Of a stretch of 64,000 nt of DNA, positions 50,956 through 59,565 are shown one piece after another (positions within the stretch are counted from its first letter, which is position 1; every line of letters starts with the position of its first letter). Under the pieces are notes generated by a model. It was not told the origin of the DNA and made no database searches. It saw nothing but the letters and a program-made list of their open reading frames with translations. The translations under genes were made by a program, and so were the position numbers. Origin of the DNA: Photobacterium chitinilyticum (lineage in GTDB: Bacteria; Pseudomonadota; Gammaproteobacteria; Enterobacterales; Vibrionaceae); contig NZ_RJLM01000010.1 of NCBI RefSeq assembly GCF_004104355.1, positions 62,001 through 126,000 of the forward strand. Direction: 5' to 3'.

Positions 50956-52185
50956 ATGGAATTATCAACAACGGTAACAGAGCTGCGTTATGCGCTCGAT
51001 ACATTTTTTTTCTTGATGTCTGGTGCATTGGTGATGTGGATGGCGGCGGGGTTTGCCATGCTGGAGGCTGGCCTTGTCCGCTCAAAGAACACGACTGAGA
51101 TCCTGACCAAAAATATCTGCCTGTATGCTATCGCCTGTACTATGTATTTAGTGGTGGGGTACAACATTATGTATGTCGATAACGGTGAGGGCGGCTGGCT
51201 GCCATCGATTGGTACCCTGATAGGTTCTCAGGCAGAAGGGGCGGATCACTCGCTTGAATCTGATTTCTTCTTCCAGGTGGTGTTCGTGGCAACGGCAATG
51301 TCGGTGGTATCCGGTGCAGTAGCCGAACGCATGAAGCTATGGTCGTTCCTCATTTTCTCAGTCATTCTGACGGCCTTTATCTACCCGATGGAAGGGTACT
51401 GGACTTGGGGGGGCGGCTTCTTGTCAGAGGCGGGATTTAGTGACTTCGCAGGTTCAGGTATCGTCCACATGGCGGGTGCTGCCGCAGCTTTTGCTGGTGT
51501 GCTACTGCTGGGTGCCCGTAAAGGGAAATACGGCAAAAACGGCGCTATTCATCCAATCCCAGGTTCGAACATGCCGCTGGCAACATTGGGTACCTTCATC
51601 CTTTGGTTCGGCTGGTTTGGTTTCAACGGCGGCTCACAGCTGATGGTGTCCGATTTTGAAAATGCAACGGCAGTAGGCCAGATTTTCCTCAACACCAATG
51701 CGGCAGCCGCCGCCGGTGCTATCGCAGCGTTGGCTGTGTGTAAGACAACCTGGGGCAAGGCGGACCTGACAATGGTATTGAACGGTGCCTTGGCGGGCTT
51801 GGTTGCTATCACGGCCGATCCGCTGTCACCATCACCGATGGCTGCGGTAGTAATCGGTGTGGTTGCGGGGGCGCTTGTTGTCTTTAGTATCATTGGCCTG
51901 GATAAAATAAAAATTGATGATCCGGTTGGTGCAATTTCGGTACACGGTGTTTGTGGCTTCTTCGGTCTGATGGTTGTTCCTTTCAACAACGCAGATGCGA
52001 CATTCGGTGCTCAGCTACTGGGCGCGGCTGTAATCTTTGGCTGGGTATTTGTAACCAGCTTTGCGGTTTGGGCGGTACTGAAAGCAACAATGGGTATCCG
52101 TGTTACAGAAGAAGAAGAGATGGCGGGAATGGATCTACATGACTGTGGTATCGATGCCTACCCTGAATTTGTTAGCGTAAAATAA
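50956..52185 (+). CDS. amtB: Ammonium transporter AmtB
   Basis: AmtB (409 aa from this start) is a trimeric inner-membrane ammonium channel. Eleven helices are expected and visible. The twin pore histidines fall in GIVHMAGAAAAFAG (near 168) and ISVHGVCGFFG (near 320). The N terminus begins inside the membrane-helix region without a clear cleaved signal. ATG 50947 is also in frame, but AGGG at 50943-50946 abuts it and is 9 bases from ATG 50956, so the latter is chosen. Confidence 0.95.
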   Translation: MELSTTVTELRYALDTFFFLMSGALVMWMAAGFAMLEAGLVRSKNTTEILTKNICLYAIACTMYLVVGYNIMYVDNGEGGWLPSIGTLIGSQAEGADHSLESDFFFQVVFVATAMSVVSGAVAERMKLWSFLIFSVILTAFIYPMEGYWTWGGGFLSEAGFSDFAGSGIVHMAGAAAAFAGVLLLGARKGKYGKNGAIHPIPGSNMPLATLGTFILWFGWFGFNGGSQLMVSDFENATAVGQIFLNTNAAAAAGAIAALAVCKTTWGKADLTMVLNGALAGLVAITADPLSPSPMAAVVIGVVAGALVVFSIIGLDKIKIDDPVGAISVHGVCGFFGLMVVPFNNADATFGAQLLGAAVIFGWVFVTSFAVWAVLKATMGIRVTEEEEMAGMDLHDCGIDAYPEFVSVK

Positions 52186-52292
52186 AGACTAAACTTTTAT
52201 ATACACATAACTGCACAACCTGTGATGTAACTAAGAGCAAGCGTTTGGAAAAACTAAGAAACAAGTAACATATATTTAGTTCGCATCTTTTA

Positions 52293-52321
52293 AAAATGCT
52301 GCCGTAAGGTGGCATTTTTTT
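52293..52321 (+). terminator. Terminator after amtB
   Basis: AAATGCTGCC and GGTGGCATTT form a stem (52294-52303 with 52309-52317) around GTAA, followed by T8. Confidence 0.88.
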
Positions 52322-52343
52322 TGTGTTTAATGGTAACCGTGCA

Positions 52344-52371
52344 TTGTTTTACTGCCGTGCTACAGTATAAT
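52344..52371 (+). promoter_or_regulatory. Promoter of fbpA
   Basis: TTGTTT at 52344-52349 and a perfect TATAAT at 52366-52371, spaced by 16 bases, lie just upstream of a Fur-like box. Confidence 0.65.
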
Positions 52372-52380
52372 TATTCGAGA

Positions 52381-52400
52381 TTGATAAACATTATCATTAC
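52381..52400. promoter_or_regulatory. Fur-box-like site upstream of fbpA
   Basis: TTGATAAACATTATCATTAC read on the minus strand contains TAATGATAAT, and it matches about 15 of 19 positions of the classical Fur consensus. Its place at the predicted transcription start fits iron-dependent repression. Confidence 0.7.
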
Positions 52401-52423
52401 ATTTTGCATTAAGGGACGAATTA

Positions 52424-53437
52424 ATGAAAAAGCTGTTGGCATCGGCGATTTTGCTTGGTTTAGCTGCTCCTCAGGTAGCAACTGCTGCTGAAGAAGTGAA
52501 CGTATACTCTTACCGTCAACCTTTCCTGGTTGAGCCTATGTTTAACGAATTCACGAAAGAAACCGGCATCAAGGTTAACGTGAAGTTCGCGAAAAAAGGT
52601 CTGGCAGAGAAACTGCAGCAAGAAGGCGAGTACAGCCCTGCTGACATGATTTTGACAACAGATATCAGCCGTTTGGTTGAACTGACAAATAAAGATTTGG
52701 TTCAGGCTGTTGATAGCAAAATTCTTGAGAAGAATGTACCAGCTCAGTACCGTGATAGCGAAGATGAGTGGTTTGCACTGACACTGCGTTCTCGTAACGT
52801 GTATTCTTCACGCGATCGTGTTGGCCGTCTGCCTGCTGACTTTGACTATGCGGATCTGGCGAAGCCTGAATGGAAAGGTAAGATTTGTACTCGTTCTGGT
52901 AAGCACCCATACAATGTTTCTCTCGTTTCTTCGATGATTGCCAATCACGGTGAAGCAGAAGCCAAAGAGTGGCTGGAAGGTGTTAAAGCCAACCTTGCAC
53001 GGAAGCCGCAGGGGAACGACCGTGCACAGGTTAAAGCTGTGAAAGAAGGTTTGTGTGATCTTGCTATTGGTAACAGCTACTACCTAGGCAAAATGGTTAA
53101 TGACGAGAAGCAGAAGGCGTGGGCTGAAGCGGTTTACATTAACTTCCCAGGCCAGAAAGCAGAAGGTACACACGTGAATGTCAGCGGCATGGCAATGGCC
53201 AAGTATGCGCCTAACAAAGATAACGCGCAGAAGCTGATGGAATTCCTGACGGATGATAAAGCACAGCAGATGTACGCAGAAGTGAACTATGAGTACCCGG
53301 TGAAAGAAGGCGTTAAGCGTTCTGAGCTGGTAGCGTCATGGGGTGACTTCCGAGCTGATGAACTATCGCTTGAAAAAGTGGCAGATTACCACAGCACGGC
53401 AATCAAACTGCTAGATGAAGTGAAGTTTGATCTGTAA
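52424..53437 (+). CDS. fbpA: Ferric iron ABC transporter, periplasmic binding protein FbpA
   Basis: The protein (337 aa) binds Fe3+ in the periplasm and delivers it to FbpBC. A signal peptide of about 21 residues (MKKLLASAILLGLAAPQVAT, cleaved near A/AEE) is followed by a type II periplasmic binding fold (VNVYSYRQPFLVEPMFNEF; ADMILTTDISRL; NSYYLGKM with the candidate iron-binding tyrosines). The gene has its own promoter, a Fur-like box and a terminator before fbpB, so it can be made in excess over the membrane components. Confidence 0.93.
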   Translation: MKKLLASAILLGLAAPQVATAAEEVNVYSYRQPFLVEPMFNEFTKETGIKVNVKFAKKGLAEKLQQEGEYSPADMILTTDISRLVELTNKDLVQAVDSKILEKNVPAQYRDSEDEWFALTLRSRNVYSSRDRVGRLPADFDYADLAKPEWKGKICTRSGKHPYNVSLVSSMIANHGEAEAKEWLEGVKANLARKPQGNDRAQVKAVKEGLCDLAIGNSYYLGKMVNDEKQKAWAEAVYINFPGQKAEGTHVNVSGMAMAKYAPNKDNAQKLMEFLTDDKAQQMYAEVNYEYPVKEGVKRSELVASWGDFRADELSLEKVADYHSTAIKLLDEVKFDL

Positions 53438-53445
53438 GTTGTTAC

Positions 53446-53474
53446 AAAAAATGGGGCTAAACGCCCCATTTTTG
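53446..53474 (+). terminator. Terminator or attenuator between fbpA and fbpB
   Basis: ATGGGGC at 53451-53457 pairs with GCCCCAT at 53463-53469, flanked by A and T tracts. Partial read-through would set a high ratio of binding protein to permease. Confidence 0.85.
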
Positions 53475-53615
53475 CTTAAGCCCTAGTATCTTTTCCGATA
53501 GCTTATGGTAGCTTCACTGTCCTGCTGAAAAGTAGGGTTTTTGCGTGGTTCTTATTTCAACATTAGGTTGTGCCGACGCCATAAACTTATTGCAAAAGGT
53601 ACTAAGTAGTAAGCA

Positions 53616-55244
53616 ATGAAAGAAAAATATATGTTTTGGCGGACCAGCGGCTGGGGGCTCTCCCTACTGCTGGTCTTGCCTATTCTGGCGATTTTTTATA
53701 CCGCGATAGGCGAGTCGGATGACGTCTTCTCACATTTGATGGGGACTGTTATGGCAACCTACACCAGCAATACATTCTGGCTGGTGTTGGGGACCATGCT
53801 GTTGGCTCTGCTTTTTGGCTTGCCCGCGGCCTGGGTGATGGCAATGTGCCGGCTCCCGGGAGAGAAAGTCCTGCAATGGGCGCTTGTCCTTCCTTTGGCC
53901 ATGCCTGGCTATATCATTGGTTATATTTATACAGACTGGTTCGACTATGCAGGCCCGATCCAAATCTTTCTGCGTGATGTTTTTGGCTGGCAGAGCATCC
54001 ATGACTACTGGTTCCCGGATATCCGGAGTCTGGGCGGGGCCTGCATGGTGTTGGCACTCGTTCTCTATCCCTATATTTACCTGTTGGCCCGGGCTGCCTT
54101 TATGGAGCAGAGTGTCAGTCTGTTACAGTCTGCCCGATTGCTGCGCTGCTCTCCGTGGGACAGCTTCCGTCGTATCTCTTTGCCGCTTGCTCGTCCATCA
54201 ATTGCAGTCGGCTTGTCGCTGGTGGCAATGGAAACGCTGGGGGATTTTGGCACCGTTAGCTATTTTGCCGTTAACACGCTGACAACGGCGGTGTACGACA
54301 CCTGGCTGGGGTATTCCAATCTCAATGCCGCAGCAAAAATTTCAGCTATTATGTTGGTGGTGATTTTTCTGCTTATTAGTGCCGAACGTTTCAGCCGTCG
54401 CAAGCAAAAGTTGTTTCAACAAGAGTTTGACCATGGTGATGATATTCGCTACGCCCTGACTGGTGTGAAGAAGTGGCTGGCCCTGAGCTGGTGCTGGGCG
54501 CTAGTGGGTTTTGCCTTTGTGATGCCTCTGCTGCAGTTGGGTTATTATGCGTGGCACTACTTTGCCGAGAGCTGGACTTCAGAGTTCCAGCAATACAGTA
54601 TCAATAGCTTAATGGTGTCGATCATTGCTGCATTCATTGCTGTGATATTGGCGTTGATTGTTAACTTCTATCATCGCTTAGACGGAAGGAAGTCCACTCT
54701 GGTACCTATACGTGCTTCATCGCTGGGTTATGCCGTGCCGGGGACCGTTTTGGCTATCGGGGTGATGATCCCGCTAACCAGTGCCGATCACTTGCTTAAT
54801 GATTTTGCGATTAACTTTGGTCTTGGTCGTCCGGGGCTCGTATTCTCGGGGACGATGATCGCCATAATCTTTGCCTTTGTGGTCCGTTTTGCCGCCGTGG
54901 CGATAGGCAGTATCGAAAGCAGCCTGGCGAAGGTGCCGCCATCATTGGATATGGCATCGAAAACGATGGGCTATGCCTCGACCCAGATGTTGCGTCGGGT
55001 TCACCTTCCCCTGATCCGCAGGGGCTGCCTGATAGCTGGCTTATTGGTCTTTATCGAGTCGATGAAAGAGCTCAATGCCGCCTTGTTGTTGCGTCCGTTC
55101 AATTTTGAAACATTGGCAACCTATGTATTTAACTTCGCATCAGACGAGCAGCTGGAATTAGCTGCTCTGCCTGCGATTTTATTGGTTATTGTTGGCCTGA
55201 TACCTCTGGTAATGGTTAACCGTTCTTTGGAGCAGAAACACTGA
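53616..55244 (+). CDS. fbpB: Ferric iron ABC transporter permease FbpB
   Basis: A double-domain permease (542 aa) with about 12 membrane helices. Two EAA-type cytoplasmic loops (SARLLRCSPWDSFRRISLPLARP near 173 and SKTMGYASTQMLRRVHLPLIRRG near 450) contact the ATPase FbpC. It is the fused form typical of FbpB/SfuB iron transporters. The start at 53616 is uncertain: MFWRTSGWG at 53631 is an alternative, and the ribosome-binding sites are weak for both. Its TGA overlaps the fbpC ATG. Confidence 0.92.
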   Translation: MKEKYMFWRTSGWGLSLLLVLPILAIFYTAIGESDDVFSHLMGTVMATYTSNTFWLVLGTMLLALLFGLPAAWVMAMCRLPGEKVLQWALVLPLAMPGYIIGYIYTDWFDYAGPIQIFLRDVFGWQSIHDYWFPDIRSLGGACMVLALVLYPYIYLLARAAFMEQSVSLLQSARLLRCSPWDSFRRISLPLARPSIAVGLSLVAMETLGDFGTVSYFAVNTLTTAVYDTWLGYSNLNAAAKISAIMLVVIFLLISAERFSRRKQKLFQQEFDHGDDIRYALTGVKKWLALSWCWALVGFAFVMPLLQLGYYAWHYFAESWTSEFQQYSINSLMVSIIAAFIAVILALIVNFYHRLDGRKSTLVPIRASSLGYAVPGTVLAIGVMIPLTSADHLLNDFAINFGLGRPGLVFSGTMIAIIFAFVVRFAAVAIGSIESSLAKVPPSLDMASKTMGYASTQMLRRVHLPLIRRGCLIAGLLVFIESMKELNAALLLRPFNFETLATYVFNFASDEQLELAALPAILLVIVGLIPLVMVNRSLEQKH

Positions 55245-56284
55245 TGAGCCATGCATTATCCGTTCAGAACCTGACTTGCAAGTACAATGGTCAGGCGGTA
55301 TTACAGAACCTCTCTCTGCCAGTGAAAGATAATGAAATCGTCTGTCTTCTGGGAGCCAGTGGCTGTGGTAAAACCACCTTGCTGAAAGCTATTGCTGGCC
55401 TGCTGCCACTGGAAAGTGGTGATATCCACATTAACGGTCGAACGATTGCCGATCAGGACACATGGCTGCCGCCGGAGAAGCGTAATATTGGGATGATATT
55501 CCAGGACTATGCCCTTTTTCCTCACCTGACGGTTGCCGAGAATATCGCCTTTGGCTTGCGTGACTGGGGTAAGCCCCGTATTACAGCCAAAGTTCAGGAA
55601 ATGCTGGAGCTGGTTCACCTTACCGGCCTGGATGGACGCTACCCGCATCAATTATCGGGTGGTCAGCAGCAGAGGGTGGCGATTGCCCGGGCGCTGGCCT
55701 GCGAGCCGGATCTTATCTTGCTTGATGAGCCCTTTTCCAATATCGATACCCAGGTTCGTCATGGCTTGATCAAAGAGATCCGCCGTATTTTCAAGACCCA
55801 GGGGGTGACGGCCATTTTTGTTACCCATAGCCGTGAAGAAGCATTTGCTTTTGCCGATCGTCTCGCCGTAATGAATCATGGGGTCATTGAACAATTCGGC
55901 TGTGCGACAGATCTGTATTACCGCCCTAGCAGCCGCTTTGTCGCCGAGTTCCTTGGTTCGGGGTCATATTTACCGGCCACAGTTAAAAATGATCACATGC
56001 TGTTTACCCCATTTGGCGAGATCGATATGAAGACAGATCAGCCGTACGGCCAGGAAACCAGTGTCGAGTGGCTTCTGCGCCCTCAAAACCTGAAAGTGAG
56101 GCCGGCCCAGGATGGACAAGGGGTGATCACCGAGCAGTTGTTCATGGGAGATAACTGTCGTTATACCGTTGACTTTCAAGGGCATACATTAGTTGTTAAC
56201 TCGCACTTGATTTTGCAGGTGGGCGAACGCGTCAAGGTAGAGATAGAGCCTCATGATCCCGTTGTATTTGCGACTGCGTGCTAA
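55244..56284 (+). CDS. fbpC: Ferric iron ABC transporter ATP-binding protein FbpC
   Basis: FbpC (346 aa) powers ferric iron import. Walker A GASGCGKT is at 37-44, the signature LSGGQQQR lies near 133 and Walker B LILLDEPFSNID near 153. The C-terminal regulatory domain (about 240-346) is of the kind seen in FbpC and related importers. It overlaps fbpB by one base (TGATG) and is followed by a bidirectional terminator shared with litR. Confidence 0.94.
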   Translation: MSHALSVQNLTCKYNGQAVLQNLSLPVKDNEIVCLLGASGCGKTTLLKAIAGLLPLESGDIHINGRTIADQDTWLPPEKRNIGMIFQDYALFPHLTVAENIAFGLRDWGKPRITAKVQEMLELVHLTGLDGRYPHQLSGGQQQRVAIARALACEPDLILLDEPFSNIDTQVRHGLIKEIRRIFKTQGVTAIFVTHSREEAFAFADRLAVMNHGVIEQFGCATDLYYRPSSRFVAEFLGSGSYLPATVKNDHMLFTPFGEIDMKTDQPYGQETSVEWLLRPQNLKVRPAQDGQGVITEQLFMGDNCRYTVDFQGHTLVVNSHLILQVGERVKVEIEPHDPVVFATAC

Positions 56285-56302
56285 GAGGCCGCGGGATAAC
56301 GA

Positions 56303-56331
56303 ACAAGGCCAGCAGTATGCTGGCCTTTTTG
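56303..56331. terminator. Bidirectional terminator between fbpC and litR
   Basis: AAGGCCAGCA at 56305-56314 pairs with TGCTGGCCTT at 56318-56327, followed by T residues. The two genes converge here. Confidence 0.88.
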
Positions 56332-56354
56332 ATCGAATATCATATTGTTGGATC

Positions 56355-56960
56355 TTACTTAGACAACAGCGCAGAAATGTACACTGCTGCCTGCTCGCGC
56401 ATCTTATCCTGATCCGGGTTGATGTTGGCTTGTAGATAGAGAACGTAACAAATGCCATGTAACTGCCAGGCAAGCTCGTCGGGAGATTGCTGGGCATCTA
56501 GCTCCTGATTCTCTATCCCCTGGGCAAACATATCAGCGAGGCGCTGGTGGCTTTGTTTGTTGCCGTTGATAAACTGGGGCCAGATTTCATTTCGTACAGA
56601 CGTGCTCCACTCAAACCACACTTTTAGCCAATCTTGTTGTTCGATAACAGTATCGATCAGGCTATGCGTAATGTATGTTAATCGAGGGTACAGAGGCTTG
56701 TTTTGATTTCCAAGGCACTCGGCAATAAGTATGCTGAAGCGATTCTCAACCTGTGCGAGAACTTGCTCGACTAATGCTTCCCTTGTCGGGAAATAGTTAA
56801 ATACCGTCGCCACCGATACATTGGCCATTTCGGCAATGTCTGCATGGCCAGCTCGACCGATGCCGCGTCTGGCAAAAACCTCTAAGGCGAAATCAAGCAA
56901 TTGCTGTTTTCGTTTTTCTGGTGAAAGACGTGTTCTGGTCTTCTTAACGATCGTATCCAT
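56355..56960 (-). CDS. litR: Quorum-sensing master regulator of the HapR/LuxR(Vh)/LitR family
   Basis: A TetR-fold regulator (201 aa). The N terminus, with TRLSPEKRKQQLLDFALEVF, then RRGIGRAGHADIAEMANVSV and ATVFNYFPTREALVE, is the highly conserved DNA-binding part of the HapR/LuxR/OpaR/LitR family. These proteins control the high-cell-density state of Vibrionaceae, including biofilm, protease, competence and luminescence genes. The C-terminal ligand and dimer domain contains DWLKVWFEWSTSVRNEIWP. It lies next to hpt, as hapR does in V. cholerae. The symbol litR follows Photobacterium/Aliivibrio usage. Confidence 0.93.
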   Translation of the reverse strand: MDTIVKKTRTRLSPEKRKQQLLDFALEVFARRGIGRAGHADIAEMANVSVATVFNYFPTREALVEQVLAQVENRFSILIAECLGNQNKPLYPRLTYITHSLIDTVIEQQDWLKVWFEWSTSVRNEIWPQFINGNKQSHQRLADMFAQGIENQELDAQQSPDELAWQLHGICYVLYLQANINPDQDKMREQAAVYISALLSK

Positions 56961-56971
56961 TTCGTTTATTC

Positions 56972-56978
56972 CCTAGCC
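56972..56978 (-). promoter_or_regulatory. Candidate Qrr sRNA pairing site in the litR leader
   Basis: On the minus strand the litR leader reads GGCTAGGG about 12 bases before the ATG. GGCTAGG is complementary to the CCUAGCC core conserved in Vibrio Qrr sRNAs, and its AGGG is the only plausible Shine-Dalgarno sequence. Qrr pairing would block translation. No Qrr gene is in this window to test the pairing. Confidence 0.5.
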
Positions 56979-56985
56979 TTGATTA

Positions 56986-57014
56986 TTTGTATAAGTTATA
57001 TATTTGTTTTACAA
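56986..57014 (-). promoter_or_regulatory. Probable litR promoter
   Basis: On the minus strand TTGTAA (57014-57009) is followed after 17 bases by TACAAA (56991-56986). This would give a short leader of about 20 bases beginning close to the Qrr-complementary motif. An additional upstream promoter cannot be excluded. Confidence 0.4.
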
Positions 57015-57076
57015 GATAACTTTACAATAGCAGTCTGTTGCATTCAAACTGGTTTTGTACAAGTTGTGTCATATAA

Positions 57077-57104
57077 TTGACAGCTTCGATAAAATAACTA
57101 TTGT
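57077..57104 (+). promoter_or_regulatory. Probable hpt promoter
   Basis: A perfect TTGACA at 57077-57082 is followed after 16 bases by TATTGT at 57099-57104, upstream of hpt and divergent from litR. Confidence 0.5.
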
Positions 57105-57184
57105 TCGACAGGAATGTTAGAATAGAGATCCGTTGTGATAGTTAGCCTGCAGGCGACGATGTCGTTGTCCTGATGGAGAAAAAG

Positions 57185-57718
57185 ATGAAGCATACAGTTG
57201 AAGTAATGATTTCTGAGCAGGATGTTCAGGCGCGCGTCAAAGAGCTGGGACAGCAAATTACCGAGTGTTACAAGGATTCTGACGACCTTGTTATGGTTGG
57301 TTTACTACGTGGTTCTTTCGTATTTATGGCCGATTTAGCGCGTGCGATTGAGCTTCCACATGAAGTCGACTTCATGACTGCATCAAGTTATGGCAATACA
57401 ATGGAAAGCAACCGTGATGTTCGTATCCTGAAAGATCTGGATGATGATATCAAAGGTAAAGATGTTCTATTGGTTGAAGATATTATCGATACCGGTAATA
57501 CACTGAATAAAGTCTGCGAGATTTTATCGCTGCGTGAGCCTAATTCAATTCGTATCTGTACGCTGCTTGATAAACCTGAGCGTCGTGAAGTTGAAGTGAA
57601 GGTAGACTGGTATGGTTTTGAAATCCCTGATGAGTTTGTTGTGGGTGTAGGTATTGACTATGCCCAGAAATACCGTCACCTGCCATTTATCGGCAAGGTG
57701 GTTCCGCAGGAAGATTGA
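57185..57718 (+). CDS. hpt: Hypoxanthine phosphoribosyltransferase
   Basis: Hpt (177 aa) converts hypoxanthine and PRPP to IMP in purine salvage. The PRPP-binding motif [14 protein letters not shown] lies near 98-111. The substrate region [21 protein letters not shown] and the flexible-loop segment with SYGNTM are also present. The frame opens at 57173, but GGAG at 57175-57178 is 6 bases from ATG 57185, which begins the family sequence [12 protein letters not shown]. Confidence 0.96.
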   Translation: MKHTVEVMISEQDVQARVKELGQQITECYKDSDDLVMVGLLRGSFVFMADLARAIELPHEVDFMTASSYGNTMESNRDVRILKDLDDDIKGKDVLLVEDIIDTGNTLNKVCEILSLREPNSIRICTLLDKPERREVEVKVDWYGFEIPDEFVVGVGIDYAQKYRHLPFIGKVVPQED

Positions 57719-57744
57719 TCCTGTGGTCAGCTGTTTTGACTGAG

Positions 57745-57776
57745 ATAAAAAAGCGACCGCGAGGTCGCTTTTTTAT
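57745..57776. terminator. Bidirectional terminator between hpt and can
   Basis: AGCGACC at 57752-57758 pairs with GGTCGCT at 57763-57769 around GCGA, flanked by A and T tracts. Confidence 0.9.
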
Positions 57777-57816
57777 TCTATTTAGTTTGAAGGTAGGCTT
57801 GTGCTCGCTGGGCGGC

Positions 57817-58470
57817 CTACTTTATCTGCGGGAGAATAGCCGTCATTGCAGCCTGATAGGCTTCTTCCAGCTCTTCGCGGCTGGTGGCAGCAACGCCGAG
57901 ATCCCGGAGTACGCCGTCACCGATACCATAGACCCACCCATGAATTTTTATTTTCTGGCCTCGTTCCCACGCTTGCTGCAAGATCGTGGAGTTACCGAGG
58001 TTGTAGACTTGGGTCGCAACATTGATTTCACACAGCTTGTCGCTCCATTCTTCGCGAGGAAGGGAGCTAAGTTCAGGACGGTATTTCAGGTATAGGTCAC
58101 GGATGTGCAGCAACCAGTTGTTGATCAGCCCCAGTTGTGGGTTGTCAATCGCTGCTGTTACGCCGCCACAGCCATAGTGGCCACAGACAATGATATGCCT
58201 TACCTTGAGTACGTCAACGGCATACTGTACGACGGAGAGGCAATTCAAGTCGGTATGAATGACCTGATTGGCAACGTTTCGGTGTACGAACAACTCTCCC
58301 GAATCTAGGCCTGTAAGGCGTTCGGCGGGTACCCGGCTGTCAGCACAGCCAATCCATAGGTACTCAGGACGCTGGGCTTGGGAAAGGTGAGAAAAAAATT
58401 CGGGCTTTTCTTCCTTAATGTTCTCTGACCAAGAGATATTATTTGCGAATAGCTGTTTTATATCTGCCAT
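57817..58470 (-). CDS. can: Beta-class carbonic anhydrase
   Basis: Can (217 aa) interconverts CO2 and bicarbonate in the cytoplasm, supplying bicarbonate for carboxylation reactions. The zinc ligands are Cys42, Asp44, His98 and Cys101 (CADSR and CGHYGCGG), with the usual Asp44-Arg46 dyad. This corresponds to the E. coli can type rather than cynT. It converges with hpt and is divergent from yadG, as in E. coli. Confidence 0.96.
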   Translation of the reverse strand: MADIKQLFANNISWSENIKEEKPEFFSHLSQAQRPEYLWIGCADSRVPAERLTGLDSGELFVHRNVANQVIHTDLNCLSVVQYAVDVLKVRHIIVCGHYGCGGVTAAIDNPQLGLINNWLLHIRDLYLKYRPELSSLPREEWSDKLCEINVATQVYNLGNSTILQQAWERGQKIKIHGWVYGIGDGVLRDLGVAATSREELEEAYQAAMTAILPQIK

Positions 58471-58498
58471 GATGATGCCTTTGTTTGATACATTCGTT

Positions 58499-58558
58499 AT
58501 ACCAATTCACATAAGTGTCAGTCCTGTACGGACAGAGGCTGAAAGTTATGTAAACCGG
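58499..58558. repeat. Imperfect inverted repeat between can and yadG
   Basis: The left end ATACCAATTCACATAAGT (58499-58516) and the right end (58544-58558) are inverted copies at 11 of 15 positions, with a GTCC/GGAC stem in the middle. It resembles dispersed short intergenic repeats that begin ATACCAA elsewhere in the window. Confidence 0.45.
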
Positions 58559-58641
58559 CCCCACTATACACAAGCTGGCCAGTTAGCAAATCGGATTAGT
58601 TGTTCGGTTGATGAAAATTTCTAACATAAAGATTGCATTTT

Positions 58642-59565
58642 ATGAACGCATTGGAAATAAAAAATGTAAGTAAAAATTACAAGAGTGGCGTTAAGGCTTT
58701 GAAAAATATAAGCCTTTACGTTGAAGAAGGCGATTTCTTCGCTTTGCTTGGTCCTAATGGTGCTGGCAAATCTACCACTATTGGAATCATAAGTTCGTTA
58801 GTTAACAAGACGTCCGGAGCCGTGAGTGTCTTTGGCTATGATTTGGATACCCAGCTGGTTGAAGCCAAAAATCAGTTGGGCCTGGTACCGCAGGAGTTCA
58901 ATTTCAACCAGTTTGAAACTGTTGAGCAGATCGTGGTGAACCAGGCCGGTTACTATGGGGTCGAAAAAAACGTGGCGAAAGAGCGGGCAAAGAAGTACCT
59001 GACCCAGCTTGATTTGTGGCAGAAGCGAGGTGAAATATCCCGTAACCTATCCGGCGGGATGAAACGCCGTCTGATGATTGCCCGTGCCTTGATGCATGAA
59101 CCAAAACTGTTGATCCTCGATGAGCCTACGGCAGGTGTCGATATCGAGCTGAGGCGCTCTATGTGGGAGTTTCTGCGCGAAATCAACCAGCAGGGGGTTA
59201 CGATAATCCTGACTACCCATTATCTCGAGGAAGCCGAGATGTTATGTCGCAATATCGGCATTATTCATCGGGGCGTACTGATTGAGAATACCAGCATGAA
59301 AGCGTTACTGGGCAAGCTGGAAGTGGAAACATTTATTCTTGATATCAAACTCAACGGTAAAAGACCTGTTCTTGAAGGCGTTAAGTGGAAGATGCCGGAC
59401 AACCACACCTTGGAAATTGATATTCCCAAAGGTACTGGACTCAATACGGTATTTCACCAGCTAACCAGCCAGGGGGTAGAAGTGCTGTCAATGCGAAACA
59501 AAGCAAACCGCCTCGAGGAGCTGTTTGTCAACTTGGTCGCCGCCGAGAAAAGGGAGCAGGCATGA
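58642..59565 (+). CDS. yadG: ABC transporter ATP-binding protein YadG
   Basis: The ATPase (307 aa) has Walker A GPNGAGKST near 38, signature LSGGMKRRL near 136 and Walker B LLILDEPTAGVD near 154, followed by a C-terminal extension. It pairs with the membrane protein YadH encoded next. The family is the ABC-2 type exporters; the substrate is unknown. TTG 58633 is a possible earlier start, but ATG 58642 (MNALEIKNVSKNYKSG) matches the family. Confidence 0.93.
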   Translation: MNALEIKNVSKNYKSGVKALKNISLYVEEGDFFALLGPNGAGKSTTIGIISSLVNKTSGAVSVFGYDLDTQLVEAKNQLGLVPQEFNFNQFETVEQIVVNQAGYYGVEKNVAKERAKKYLTQLDLWQKRGEISRNLSGGMKRRLMIARALMHEPKLLILDEPTAGVDIELRRSMWEFLREINQQGVTIILTTHYLEEAEMLCRNIGIIHRGVLIENTSMKALLGKLEVETFILDIKLNGKRPVLEGVKWKMPDNHTLEIDIPKGTGLNTVFHQLTSQGVEVLSMRNKANRLEELFVNLVAAEKREQA

